Positions 18,454-27,354 of a stretch of DNA of 64,000 nt are shown in pieces. Position 1 is the first letter of the stretch, and every line of letters begins with the position of its first letter. Both the position numbers and the translations under genes were made by a program. Source of the DNA: Mycolicibacterium alvei. Lineage in GTDB: Bacteria; Actinomycetota; Actinomycetes; Mycobacteriales; Mycobacteriaceae. The notes under the pieces were generated by a model. That model saw only the letters and a list, made by a program, of their open reading frames with translations, was not told the origin of the DNA and made no database searches. The stretch covers positions 2,914,001 through 2,978,000 of the forward strand of contig NZ_AP022565.1 of the NCBI RefSeq assembly GCF_010727325.1, read 5' to 3'.

Positions 18454-20649
18454 ATGACGCCGACGACCGCTACCACTGGAGGCGCCCGATTCATCGGGCG
18501 GGTGGGCACGCTCGCCGTCGCACTGGGCATCGGCGTGGCAATAGCCAACGGCACCGCGATCGCCTCCGCCGAAACCGGTGGTTCGGACTCGTCAGGAACG
18601 CATTCAAAGACCACCGACACGACGAAGACGGACAGCTCGACCCCGAAGAAGGGTCCCCGGAAACCATCGTTCCCGGACCCGCAGAAGCTGACCAAACGAG
18701 TCAGTGACGTGGCCACCAAGGTGGAGTCTGCGCTCGGCGGCGTGAAGGTCGGCGAACGCCGATCGTCAACCGCATCGACCGAACGGAAATCGGACGGCCG
18801 GGAATCGGTCGACACGGTGCGGCAGTCGGTGTCACGGGCACTCACCACGGCCACCGACGCACCCCGCCACCGGCGGGCCACGCTGGACAACCGACCATCG
18901 GCCGAGGCCGATACCGCCGCACCCCTGGAAACGCTGACGGTCGTCACCAAGTCTGTGATGAAAGATGTTGTCGAACAGGTGATTCCGCCGTCGAAACCCC
19001 GCACCCAGGCCCCGGTGACGCAGACCGTACCGGAGATGGTGGCGTCGGTGACGCAGCGGCTCACACCGCATCTCCCGGAATCGCCGGTGAGCCCCATCCA
19101 GGACCTCGGCATGGCCGCGCTGCTGAGCTGGTCACGCCGTGACGGCCGCCAGGGGCTGGTACCCATCGGACGCGTCACCACACCGGAAGCGACCTCCCAG
19201 GTGACGAGCGAGGTGACCTCCCAGGTGACCACCGAGCCGACGAGCATGCTGGCCACCGAGCAACAACTCGCGGCCGAGCGGCAGGTCAGCCAGATTGTCA
19301 ACACACCCTTCGTTCAGCTGGCCAAGGTGGTCCTGATGGCGGCCTGGTACGTCGAGGCCGCGAAGAACTTCGCCACGGTCGGCGGCCCCGACTTCACGAA
19401 CCTGTCACAGCTGAACCGGGCCGCCACCGAGTTCGCCAACCAGTCGGCCACCGAGTTTCTGCTGCTGAACTCGAACGAGCCGAAACTGCTGCTGCAGGTC
19501 AACCCGCCGCACAGTTGGTACGGGCAGAACGCCGGCGGCACGCGGATCTGGTACGACAATCCCGACACCGTCTACCGGTTCACCGGCATCAACGGCGCGT
19601 CGACCTACAAGATCGAAGGCAAGGTCGCGGGGTATGACCCGGCCGACCCGAGCACCCACCCCACCTCTGCCAACACCAATTTCAGTGTGCTGACCGGAAT
19701 CAACGGCGTGACGGCCGCGAATCTCAACGGCGAGGAGCTGAGCATCAGGGACGACGGGACGTTCACCATCGTGGTGAGTCCCGGCGCGGCGCCGGCCAAC
19801 CCCGAGAAGGGCATGAACTACCTCCAGGCCCCGCCGGAGTCGACCATCCTGGCCACCCGAAACACGTTGGGAAACTGGAATACCGAGACGCCGATCGCGC
19901 TGACCATCGAGAAGACCGCCGGGCCGCCCAGCAGCTTGTTCAGCCAGATCGGCGGGTTCGCCATCCCGGTCATCGGCAAGACGGTGATCGAGAATCCGAT
20001 CCTGATGAGCCTGGTGTCGATCATCCCGCCGTTCGACAGGGTGCCGCTGCTGTTGTCGTCCGCCGAGACCGCCATCCTGATGCTGGTCACCGGCATCACC
20101 GGCGAGAACACTTACATGTCCGTGGCCACCGCCACCGGTGCGCCCAACACGCTGTCGGCGCCACAGCACAACGCGCAGTTCCTGTCCACGCAACTGCAGA
20201 GCGCCGGCTACTTCCAGCTCAAGGACGACGAGGCGATGATCATCACCGTCGATCCCGGTGATGCGGAGTACTTCGTGGTGCCGGTGACCAACGACTGGAC
20301 CATCACCAACGACACGCGCAACCAGCAGACCAGCCTGAACAACAGCCAGGCCATCAAGAACGCGGACGGCACGTACACCATCGTGGTGTCCAAGAGCGAT
20401 CCCGGCGTGGCGAACTGGGTGTCCACCGGCGGCCTCAACCAGGGCACCATCTCGATGCGTTTCCAGGGAGTGGACCCGGATGCGACGAACATGCCGACGG
20501 TGACGACGCGGGTGGTGAAGGCGTCCGAGGTCCAGGGCATCGTGAGCGATCCGAACAATCCCAACTACAACCCGCAGCAGCTCAACTACGACCGCGCGCA
20601 GCAGATCGCCGACCGCCAGGCCGGCTACGACCGCCGCTACACGGTGTAG
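18454..20649 (+). CDS. Secreted protein with disordered N-terminal region and DUF1214-like domain
   Basis: This is a 731-residue exported protein. A Sec signal (about residues 13-39, VGTLAVALGIGVAIANG) ends ASA-E, so cleavage is likely after residue 39. Residues 40 to about 260 are rich in Ser, Thr, Lys and Pro and predicted disordered. The middle and C-terminal parts are folded. Two related stretches (DGTFTIVVSPG near residue 435 and DGTYTIVVSKSDPGVANW near 645) fit the DUF1214 pattern, so there may be two copies. GGGGAG lies upstream of the ATG. The family role is unknown; a cell-wall or outer-layer location is likely. Confidence 0.7.
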   Translation: MTPTTATTGGARFIGRVGTLAVALGIGVAIANGTAIASAETGGSDSSGTHSKTTDTTKTDSSTPKKGPRKPSFPDPQKLTKRVSDVATKVESALGGVKVGERRSSTASTERKSDGRESVDTVRQSVSRALTTATDAPRHRRATLDNRPSAEADTAAPLETLTVVTKSVMKDVVEQVIPPSKPRTQAPVTQTVPEMVASVTQRLTPHLPESPVSPIQDLGMAALLSWSRRDGRQGLVPIGRVTTPEATSQVTSEVTSQVTTEPTSMLATEQQLAAERQVSQIVNTPFVQLAKVVLMAAWYVEAAKNFATVGGPDFTNLSQLNRAATEFANQSATEFLLLNSNEPKLLLQVNPPHSWYGQNAGGTRIWYDNPDTVYRFTGINGASTYKIEGKVAGYDPADPSTHPTSANTNFSVLTGINGVTAANLNGEELSIRDDGTFTIVVSPGAAPANPEKGMNYLQAPPESTILATRNTLGNWNTETPIALTIEKTAGPPSSLFSQIGGFAIPVIGKTVIENPILMSLVSIIPPFDRVPLLLSSAETAILMLVTGITGENTYMSVATATGAPNTLSAPQHNAQFLSTQLQSAGYFQLKDDEAMIITVDPGDAEYFVVPVTNDWTITNDTRNQQTSLNNSQAIKNADGTYTIVVSKSDPGVANWVSTGGLNQGTISMRFQGVDPDATNMPTVTTRVVKASEVQGIVSDPNNPNYNPQQLNYDRAQQIADRQAGYDRRYTV

Positions 20650-20673
20650 CAGCGCGCTTCAGTCGCACACTGT

Positions 20674-20738
20674 GCGCCGTTTTCTACACCTGGGTCGCGC
20701 TCGTCGAAGAACCGCGACCCAGGTGTAGAAAACGGCGC
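20674..20738. terminator. Perfect 26-bp inverted repeat between convergent genes
   Basis: Arms 20674-20699 and 20713-20738 are perfectly complementary over 26 bases around a 13-base loop. It sits between genes ending at 20649 (plus) and 20786 (minus), so a bidirectional terminator is likely. The arms contain TTTTCTACACCTGGGT, close to TTTCTACCT in the hairpin at 10351-10411. Confidence 0.75.
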
Positions 20739-20778
20739 GGCCTGATCGACGGGGCCTGATCGACGCGGCCTGATCGAC
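20737..20778. repeat. Three 14-bp tandem repeats
   Basis: GCGGCCTGATCGAC occurs at 20737-20750, with one base changed at 20751-20764, and again at 20765-20778. A partial fourth unit (GCGGC) follows. The array overlaps the end of the hairpin and stops 7 bases before the stop codon of the HAD gene. Confidence 0.9.
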
Positions 20779-20785
20779 GCGGCGC

Positions 20786-21601
20786 CTACAGCCCCAGCAG
20801 CGCAGGCAGATCGGCCACCGAGTCGATGACGTGGTTGGGTTGCATCGCGAATTCGTCTGTGGCCCAACGGTCCAACGTGGCCTGGCGGAATTTCCCGGTG
20901 CGAACCAGCACCCCGGCCATGCCCACCACCTGGGCGGCCAGCACGTCGTTGTTGAGATCGTCGCCGACCATGTACATCTCGTCGGGGTCGACGCCGAGGC
21001 GGTTGGCGGCGGCCAGAAACCCTTCCGGCGCAGGCTTACCCACAGCCGTGGCCTTACGGCCCGAGGTCTGCTCCATGCCGGCCAGGTACATGCCGGTATC
21101 GACCCGCAATCCGTCGGTGGTGTTCCAGGCGGTGCTGCGGTGCATGGCCACCACCGGCACCCCTTGGGCCATCCAGTCGTAGACCCAGCTGAGCGTGAGG
21201 TGGTTGTACTCCGGTCCGGCCCCGCCGAGCAGCACCACGTCGGGGGTTTCCGGTGCGACAGGCCCGGTAAATTCACTCGAATACACCACGTCTACGCCGG
21301 GCATGTCCTCACCGATGTGCCCGCTGTTGACGAGGAAACATCGGGCGCCCGGGTAGCGGTCGCGGACGTATTCGGCCGTCAGGGCCGCTGCGGTGATCAC
21401 CTCGTCGGCCGCGACATCCATGCCCGCCGCGGTCAACAGATCGGCGATCTGCGCGCGGGTACGGGTGGTGGTATTCGTCAGGTAGGACCGGGCGATCTGC
21501 TGCTCAGCCAAAATCCGCAACGTCTGTGCCGCGCCGTCGATCGGCTGCCAGGAGGTCACCAGCACACCATCGATGTCGAACAGCACTCCACCGATAGCCA
21601 T
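20786..21601 (-). CDS. HAD-superfamily (IIA, NagD-like) phosphatase
   Basis: This 271-residue protein has all four HAD motifs: FDIDGVL with nucleophile Asp9 and Asp11, YLTNTTTRTR (motif II), GKPAPEGF with the Lys, and MVGDDLNNDV (motif IV). The cap between motifs II and III is the C2 type of NagD and phosphoglycolate/nitrophenyl phosphatases. It dephosphorylates a small cytoplasmic metabolite that the sequence does not identify. Its start is 25 bases downstream (minus strand) of the PH-domain gene, so it could be read with it. Confidence 0.87.
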   Translation of the reverse strand: MAIGGVLFDIDGVLVTSWQPIDGAAQTLRILAEQQIARSYLTNTTTRTRAQIADLLTAAGMDVAADEVITAAALTAEYVRDRYPGARCFLVNSGHIGEDMPGVDVVYSSEFTGPVAPETPDVVLLGGAGPEYNHLTLSWVYDWMAQGVPVVAMHRSTAWNTTDGLRVDTGMYLAGMEQTSGRKATAVGKPAPEGFLAAANRLGVDPDEMYMVGDDLNNDVLAAQVVGMAGVLVRTGKFRQATLDRWATDEFAMQPNHVIDSVADLPALLGL

Positions 21602-21626
21602 GCAGCGACAGTAAACGTCCGAGAGT

Positions 21627-23069
21627 TCAGCGCAACCCGGGGCCGTCCGCCCACCCGTTGTCGGCGACCCACGGTGAGGCAGTCGCCGCCACCGACCACG
21701 CCTGTGTCGCCGGGATGTCGAGCACGGCGTAGCGCTTCTCGCCGGCGGCGGTCGCCGCGATCAGGGTGGCCAGGCCGGCGCGGCGCTGAAAGAACGTCTG
21801 CCGCACCGTCCATCCGATGATCCCGGCGGCCTCCAGGTGGTCGCGCCGCCGCTCCAGGCTGCCGGCACGGGTGATCAGCCACCCGTCGCGCACCAGATGC
21901 CCGAGCGATCTGGCCCGGTCCGCGGCCAGCAGGCCGGCACCTCCGACGGTCAGCCCCCACAGCACCCAGAGCCAGCCCGGTACCGCGGCCACCAGCAGCG
22001 CCACGCCGAGTACCCCGGGCAGCACCAGCGCGCGGGTCCAGCGTCGCCGCACCGCCGCCGATCCGTGGGCCACCAGTTGCGCGTCCACCGCACCGGGATT
22101 GCCGATCAACTCGGCCAGCACGCCCCTGGCGGTACCGGCCGGGCACGGCGGCAGCAGCAGGGACGCCTCCCCCTGGCCGCCGACGCCGGTCATCACCGCA
22201 TCCAGGCGGGCCCCGCCGAAGGCTCGTACCAGCAGTGGTTCACGCAGAGTGCCGCCGCGCAGCCGCCGCATGTCGTAGGTGTGCTGCCGCAGACGCAACA
22301 GACCGTGCTCCAGGTGCAGAACGTCGGAATCTCTTCGCGCCACAAGATTTCCGTAGGTCAGCAACGACCTGAGCACCGACAACGCCACCGAGGCCACCAG
22401 AACCACCAGCACCCCCACCACCACGGTGGCCAGGACCCCGAGGCGTTCTGCCACCGCGATCCCGGACTGCGCCAGCTCCGAGTCCCGTAGTGCGGCGCCG
22501 ACGCCGGCCTGGTAGATCACCCCGGCCGCGGCCGCGATCATGGCCAGGCCGGTGAAACTCAGGGGGCTGTAGCGCAGCCAGGATGGCTGCCAGCGGGCCA
22601 GCTCGCGTCCGGCCGGCGCCTCGGCGGCCGGTACCGCATCGACGAGCAGGATCGCGCGCAGCCGGGGTACCTGCTGCGCCTCGACTGCGTCCAAGGCGAA
22701 TTCGCTGTCGCCCTTGGCTTCCTGGCCGGTGCTGATCCGCAGCACGGTCAGCCCGAGCAACCGGTGCAACAGCCGCGCATCGGTCGATACCGATCGAATC
22801 CGGTTGCGGGGCACCGACAACACCTTGCGTTGCAGCAGCCCGGTGCGCAGTTGCACCTCGTCCGGTTCGATGCGGTAGCCGGTGGTGAACCACCGCGCCA
22901 GGCCGACGCCGACGGTGAGCACGATCGCCGCGATCGTCCAACTCTGGTTCCCGGTCGCCGAGCCCAGCACCACCGCGCCGATGAGCAGTGGAATCTGTTG
23001 CAGCACTTCGTGTACCGGGTGAACCAGCAGCATGCGGGGGCTCAGCCGCTGCCAAGCGTCGTCAGTCAC
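21627..23069 (-). CDS. Membrane protein with bacterial PH domains (YdbT-like)
   Basis: The 480-residue protein alternates membrane-helix pairs with bPH2 (DUF304) domains. Helices IPLLIGAVVLG and TIAAIVLTVGVGL precede the first PH unit (YRIEPDEVQLRTGLL, VPRNRIRSVSTD). A second helix group (LAMIAAAAGVIYQAGV, LATVVVGVLVVLVASV) precedes VLHLEHGLLRLRQHTYDMRRLRG. A third pair (VLGVALLVAAVPGWLWVLWGL) precedes a last PH unit with ITRAGSLERRRDHLE. Its start overlaps the stop of the small PH gene by 4 bases. YdbS/YdbT pairs in other bacteria affect envelope stress and antimicrobial resistance; the role here is unknown. Confidence 0.83.
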   Translation of the reverse strand: MTDDAWQRLSPRMLLVHPVHEVLQQIPLLIGAVVLGSATGNQSWTIAAIVLTVGVGLARWFTTGYRIEPDEVQLRTGLLQRKVLSVPRNRIRSVSTDARLLHRLLGLTVLRISTGQEAKGDSEFALDAVEAQQVPRLRAILLVDAVPAAEAPAGRELARWQPSWLRYSPLSFTGLAMIAAAAGVIYQAGVGAALRDSELAQSGIAVAERLGVLATVVVGVLVVLVASVALSVLRSLLTYGNLVARRDSDVLHLEHGLLRLRQHTYDMRRLRGGTLREPLLVRAFGGARLDAVMTGVGGQGEASLLLPPCPAGTARGVLAELIGNPGAVDAQLVAHGSAAVRRRWTRALVLPGVLGVALLVAAVPGWLWVLWGLTVGGAGLLAADRARSLGHLVRDGWLITRAGSLERRRDHLEAAGIIGWTVRQTFFQRRAGLATLIAATAAGEKRYAVLDIPATQAWSVAATASPWVADNGWADGPGLR

Positions 23070-23563
23070 GTCGCGTCCTGTTCGCCGATCGCCGTGATGT
23101 CGGTCAACTGCGCCACCACCTGCTCGGCCACGTCGTCATCGAGTGCCACGATGCGCACGGCGCCGGCCGAGGACGCCGTCGTCACCGTCACATTGGCCAG
23201 GCCGAACAGCCGGTCCAGCGGGCCCCGGTAGGTGTCCACGGTCTGCACCCGCGAGATCGGCGCGATCCGCCGCTCCTGCACCAACCACCCGGTGCGGGTG
23301 TAGACGGCGGGTGTCCCGGAGTCGACGTTGATGTCCCACCGGTGCACCCGGTAGCGCCACATCGGGACCACCACGACGAAGAACACCGTCCCGAGCACCG
23401 TGACAGCCGCCGCCAGGCCGTGCAGCCACACCATCTGCTGGTCGATCGCGAACCAGATCATTTGCGCCAGTATCAGAACGGCCCATGGGATGGCTGCGCC
23501 CATCGCCCACACCAGCGGCGCCTTACTGCTGGGTGGCTTCGCGGGATCAATCAGGGTGCGCAT
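23066..23563 (-). CDS. Small membrane PH-domain protein (YdbS-like)
   Basis: The 165-residue product has two membrane helices (residues about 17-38 and 46-67: [34 protein letters not shown]). One bPH2 domain follows ([48 protein letters not shown]). It is the first gene of a two-gene unit with the larger PH protein, ATGA overlap. The two products probably assemble together in the cytoplasmic membrane. Confidence 0.83.
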   Translation of the reverse strand: MRTLIDPAKPPSSKAPLVWAMGAAIPWAVLILAQMIWFAIDQQMVWLHGLAAAVTVLGTVFFVVVVPMWRYRVHRWDINVDSGTPAVYTRTGWLVQERRIAPISRVQTVDTYRGPLDRLFGLANVTVTTASSAGAVRIVALDDDVAEQVVAQLTDITAIGEQDAT

Positions 23564-23624
23564 GTTCCCAGACTGCTATGGCGCCGAGGTGCCGTCCAGC
23601 ACCCGCGTTCCGTATGTTCGACCC

Positions 23625-24548
23625 ATGAGCGCCAATTCCAAGTGGACCGAGGCCGACGTCCCCGATCAGTCCGGCCGGATCGCGATCGTCACCGGTTCCA
23701 ACACCGGCCTGGGCTATGAGACCGCCCGTGTGCTCGCCGCCAGGGGCGCGCACGTCGTCGTCGCGGTGCGCAACCTGGACAAGGGCCGCGAGGCCGTCGA
23801 CCGGATCACCGCCGCCGTGCCCAAGGCCGACCTCACACTGCAGCAGTTGGACGTGGGCTCGCTGGAGTCGGTCCGCGCCGCGGCCGACGAACTCAAGGCC
23901 GCCTACCCGCGGATCGACCTGCTGATCAACAACGCCGGGGTGATGTACCCGCCCAAGCAGACCACCGTCGACGGCTTCGAGTTGCAGTTCGGCACCAACC
24001 ACCTCGGCGCGTTCGCGCTGACCGGGCTGCTGCTCGATCACCTGCTGCCGGTCGACGGGTCGCGCGTCGTCGCGGTCGCCAGCATCGCCCACCGCATCCA
24101 GGCCGCCATCCACTTCGACGACCTGCAGTGGGAACGCAGCTACAACCGGGTGGCCGCCTACGGGCAGTCCAAGCTGTCGAACCTGCTGTTCACCTACGAG
24201 TTGCAGCGGCGTCTGGCGGCAAAGAACGAGCCGACCATCGCGGTGGCCGCCCACCCCGGCCTGTCCAACACCGAACTCATGCGCCATATCCCGGGAACCG
24301 GCCTGCCGGGCTACAGCCAGGTCGCGAGCCTGTTCACCAACAGCCCGGCCAAAGGCGCGCTCGCCACGCTGCGGGCCGCCACGGCTCCCGATGTTCGCGG
24401 CGGCCAGTACTACGGCCCATCCGGTTTCCGCGAGATGGTCGGCAATCCGAAGCTGGTGACCTCCAGCAAGCAGTCCCACGACGAGGACCTGCAACGCCGG
24501 CTGTGGACCGTGTCCGAAGAGCTCACCGGCGTCAGCTTCCCGGTGTGA
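23625..24548 (+). CDS. Short-chain dehydrogenase/reductase (Rv0439c homologue)
   Basis: This 307-residue SDR has the cofactor loop TGSNTGLG (23-30), NNAG (102-105), Ser153 and YGQSK, with the catalytic pair Tyr179/Lys183. The basic residue after strand 2 (VAVRN) suggests NADP(H). It resembles retinol-dehydrogenase/WW-domain-oxidoreductase-type SDRs. Its position directly in front of moeA, psd and pssA matches Rv0439c. Its stop overlaps the moeA ATG. The true substrate is not known; a lipid-like alcohol or ketone is plausible. Confidence 0.88.
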   Translation: MSANSKWTEADVPDQSGRIAIVTGSNTGLGYETARVLAARGAHVVVAVRNLDKGREAVDRITAAVPKADLTLQQLDVGSLESVRAAADELKAAYPRIDLLINNAGVMYPPKQTTVDGFELQFGTNHLGAFALTGLLLDHLLPVDGSRVVAVASIAHRIQAAIHFDDLQWERSYNRVAAYGQSKLSNLLFTYELQRRLAAKNEPTIAVAAHPGLSNTELMRHIPGTGLPGYSQVASLFTNSPAKGALATLRAATAPDVRGGQYYGPSGFREMVGNPKLVTSSKQSHDEDLQRRLWTVSEELTGVSFPV

Positions 24549-25738
24549 TGATGCGGACCGTCGAAGAACACCAGTTGGTGGTCGCCGGGCTGATCAAAGC
24601 CCTTGCACCACAAGATCTTCCATTGAACGACACGCTCGGCCTGGTGCTGGCCGCCGATGTCGTCGCCCCGCTGTCACTACCGGGCTTCGACAACTCCGCG
24701 ATGGACGGCTACGCCGTCGTCGCCGAGGATGTGGCCTCGGCCACCGAGGACACCCCGGTGCAACTACCGGTCGCCGAGGACATCCCGGCCGGGCGCACCG
24801 ACCCACTGAGGCTGCAACCCGGAACGGCGCACCGCATCATGACCGGGGCGCCGCTGCCGTCCGGTGCGACCGCGGTGGTTCCGGTCGAGGCGACCGACGG
24901 CGCGACGGACACCGTGACGATCCGCGTGGCTGCCCGGAAGAACCAGCACATCCGCCGTGCCGGCGAGGACGTCACCGCAGGCACCCCGGTACTGCGCGCC
25001 GGTCAGGTGATCACTCCGGCTGCGCTCGGGCTCGCCGCGGCACTCGGGATGGCCACGCTGTCCGTGGTGCCGCGGCAGCGCGTGATGGTGATGTCCACCG
25101 GCACCGAACTGGTGGCTGCGGGCACCGAACTGCGGCCGGGGCAGATTTACGAGTCGAACGCGGTGATGCTGGCCGCGGCGGTCCGGGATGCCGGCGCCGA
25201 GGCGACCATCGCCCCGATGTCCGCCGATGACGTCGACGCCTTCCGCACCGCGCTCGCCGACCACGCAGGCGATGCGGATCTCATCATCACCACCGGCGGC
25301 GTCAGCGCAGGCGCGTACGAGGTGGTCAAGGATTCACTGTCGGATCAGGTGGAGTTCGTCAAGGTGGCGATGCAGCCCGGCATGCCGCAGGGTGCGGGCA
25401 CGGTCGGTGGTGTTCCGATCATCACGCTGCCCGGCAACCCGGTCAGCGCGCTGGTGTCCTTCGAGGTGTTCGTCCGCTCGCCGCTGCGTGCCGCGATGGG
25501 CCACGCTGAGCCGGGTCGGCCGCGCCGCACAGCGCAACTGACCGAGAACCTGACCTCTCCGCGCGGAAAACGGCAGTTCCGGCGGGGTGTGCTGACCGGG
25601 GATTCGGTCAGTAGCTACGGCCCCCCGGCCTCGCATCACCTGCGCTGGCTCGCTTCGGCGAACTGTCTTTTGGAGATCGCCGAGGACGTCACCGAACTGT
25701 CGGCCGGGTCGACGGTTCCCGTGTGGGACCTGACCTAG
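24548..25738 (+). CDS. moeA: Molybdopterin molybdotransferase MoeA
   Basis: The 396-residue protein starts MMRTVEEHQ at the ATG that overlaps the SDR stop. MDGYA (52-56) marks the conserved N-terminal motif. The MoaB/Mog-like domain has [35 protein letters not shown] and [16 protein letters not shown], all key MoeA motifs. It inserts molybdate into adenylylated molybdopterin to finish the molybdenum cofactor. The place in the Rv0435c-Rv0439c cluster matches moeA2 (Rv0438c), so a second moeA probably exists elsewhere in the genome. Confidence 0.95.
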   Translation: MMRTVEEHQLVVAGLIKALAPQDLPLNDTLGLVLAADVVAPLSLPGFDNSAMDGYAVVAEDVASATEDTPVQLPVAEDIPAGRTDPLRLQPGTAHRIMTGAPLPSGATAVVPVEATDGATDTVTIRVAARKNQHIRRAGEDVTAGTPVLRAGQVITPAALGLAAALGMATLSVVPRQRVMVMSTGTELVAAGTELRPGQIYESNAVMLAAAVRDAGAEATIAPMSADDVDAFRTALADHAGDADLIITTGGVSAGAYEVVKDSLSDQVEFVKVAMQPGMPQGAGTVGGVPIITLPGNPVSALVSFEVFVRSPLRAAMGHAEPGRPRRTAQLTENLTSPRGKRQFRRGVLTGDSVSSYGPPASHHLRWLASANCLLEIAEDVTELSAGSTVPVWDLT

Positions 25739-25773
25739 CAATTCCGTCACCGGGCGCACGTAGAATCCTCCCG

Positions 25774-26475
25774 ATGGCCAGACGCCCCGATCTCCAGCAG
25801 TCCGGACCAGAACGCCTCATGGCGCTGGTGCGATCCAGTGTTCCGCCGATGCATTCGGCCGGGTTGCCGTTCGTCGGCGCCAGCCTCGCCGTCGCGGCCC
25901 TCGGTCGCAAGCACCGTTGGGTACGCCGCGCCGGCCTGCTCGCCGCCGGCGCCAACGCCGCGTTCTTCCGCCACCCGGCCCGGGTGTCGCCCACCCGCCC
26001 TGGTGTGGTGGTCGCCCCCGCGGACGGGCTGGTGTGCCTGATCGAGGACGCGGTCCCGCCGGCCGAGTTGGGGTTGCCCGACACCCCGCTCCCGCGGGTA
26101 AGCATCTTCTTGTCGGTGCTCGATGCGCACGTGCAGCGAGCGCCGATCGGTGGTGACGTGGTGGCCGTGCAGCACCGCCCCGGCCGTTTCCACTCGGCCG
26201 AGCTCGAGGCCGCCAGCGAGGACAACGAGCGCAACAGCGTCGTCATCCGTACCGCCGAGGGCACCGAGGTGATCGCCGTGCAGATCGCCGGGCTGATCGC
26301 CCGGCGCATCGTGTGCAACGCGCACGTCGGCGACAAGCTCGCCATCGGCGAGACCTACGGCCTGATCCGCTTCGGGTCCCGGCTGGACACCTATCTCCCT
26401 GCCGGTTCGAAACTGCTCGTCGCCCGGGGCCAGCGCACGCTGGCCGGAGAGACCGTCCTGGCGGAGTTGCCGTGA
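25774..26475 (+). CDS. psd: Phosphatidylserine decarboxylase proenzyme
   Basis: The 233-residue short-form Psd starts at ATG 25774. A hydrophobic N-terminal part ([28 protein letters not shown]) anchors it to the membrane. [26 protein letters not shown] and [10 protein letters not shown] are family motifs. Self-cleavage at Gly201-Ser202 in RFGSR would give the pyruvoyl alpha chain. It makes phosphatidylethanolamine from phosphatidylserine, the product of the next gene; TGA and GTG overlap between them. It corresponds to Rv0437c. Confidence 0.95.
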   Translation: MARRPDLQQSGPERLMALVRSSVPPMHSAGLPFVGASLAVAALGRKHRWVRRAGLLAAGANAAFFRHPARVSPTRPGVVVAPADGLVCLIEDAVPPAELGLPDTPLPRVSIFLSVLDAHVQRAPIGGDVVAVQHRPGRFHSAELEAASEDNERNSVVIRTAEGTEVIAVQIAGLIARRIVCNAHVGDKLAIGETYGLIRFGSRLDTYLPAGSKLLVARGQRTLAGETVLAELP

Positions 26476-27353
26476 TCAAACCCCGGGTGAGGCCCCCGTC
26501 GTTGATCAAGGGCCGCATGAAATCGCCGCCGTTCTCCGTGCGGATGCTGCCGAGCGCGATGACGGTGGCCGCCATCTGCCTGGGCTTGTCGGCAGTCAAG
26601 ATGGCACTCGACGACCGGCCCACCGAGTCGATGGCGTTTCTGGCGGTCGCGGCGATTCTCGACGGGCTGGACGGCCGGGTGGCGCGGATGCTCAACGCCA
26701 CCTCCAAGATGGGCGAGGAGATCGACTCGCTGGCCGACGCGGTGAATTTCGGTGTGGCACCGGCATTCATCGTTTACGGCACCCTGCTGTCGCATTCCCG
26801 GATCGGGTGGATCGTGGTGCTGCTGTACGCGGTCTGCATCGTGTTGCGGCTCGCGCGGTTCAATGCGCTGCTCGACGTGGACCAGCCCGTGTACGAGAAG
26901 GAGTACTTCGTCGGCATGCCCGCCCCGGCGGGTGCCATCGGCGCGATCGGTCTGCTGGCCGCCAAGATGCAGTTCGGTGAAGGCTGGTGGACCAGCGAGT
27001 GGGCGGTGTCGATCTGGATGATCGGCGTCTCGCTCCTGGTGGTCAGCCGGATCCCGATGCGCAAGATCCACACGTTCTCCGTGCCGCCGAACATGGTGGC
27101 GCCCTTGCTCGCACTGGTCGGCATCGGCGTGGCGGCATCGGTGTTCTACGGCTACATCGTCATCATGGTGATCATCGTGGCCTACGTGATCCAGATTCCA
27201 TTCGCGATCCGCACCAAGAAGTGGGTCGCCAACCACCCCGAATCCTGGGACGACAAGCCGCAGCAGCGCCGCGCCACCCGTCGCGCGACTCGCCGGGCCC
27301 AGCCGCACCGGCGTTCGATGGCACGCCTGGGGCTGCGGAAGCCGGGCCGCTGA
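26472..27353 (+). CDS. pssA: CDP-diacylglycerol-serine O-phosphatidyltransferase
   Basis: The 293-residue membrane enzyme starts at the GTG overlapping the psd stop. It has the full CDP-alcohol phosphotransferase signature: D64, D67-G68, A71-R72, G81, D85, D89. Six to eight membrane helices follow, and a basic tail ([16 protein letters not shown]) ends the protein. It condenses CDP-diacylglycerol with serine; Psd then decarboxylates the product. Equivalent to Rv0436c. The Arg-rich tail may bind anionic lipid or nucleic acid, which is only a guess. Confidence 0.95.
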   Translation: MIKPRVRPPSLIKGRMKSPPFSVRMLPSAMTVAAICLGLSAVKMALDDRPTESMAFLAVAAILDGLDGRVARMLNATSKMGEEIDSLADAVNFGVAPAFIVYGTLLSHSRIGWIVVLLYAVCIVLRLARFNALLDVDQPVYEKEYFVGMPAPAGAIGAIGLLAAKMQFGEGWWTSEWAVSIWMIGVSLLVVSRIPMRKIHTFSVPPNMVAPLLALVGIGVAASVFYGYIVIMVIIVAYVIQIPFAIRTKKWVANHPESWDDKPQQRRATRRATRRAQPHRRSMARLGLRKPGR

Positions 27354-27354
27354 C

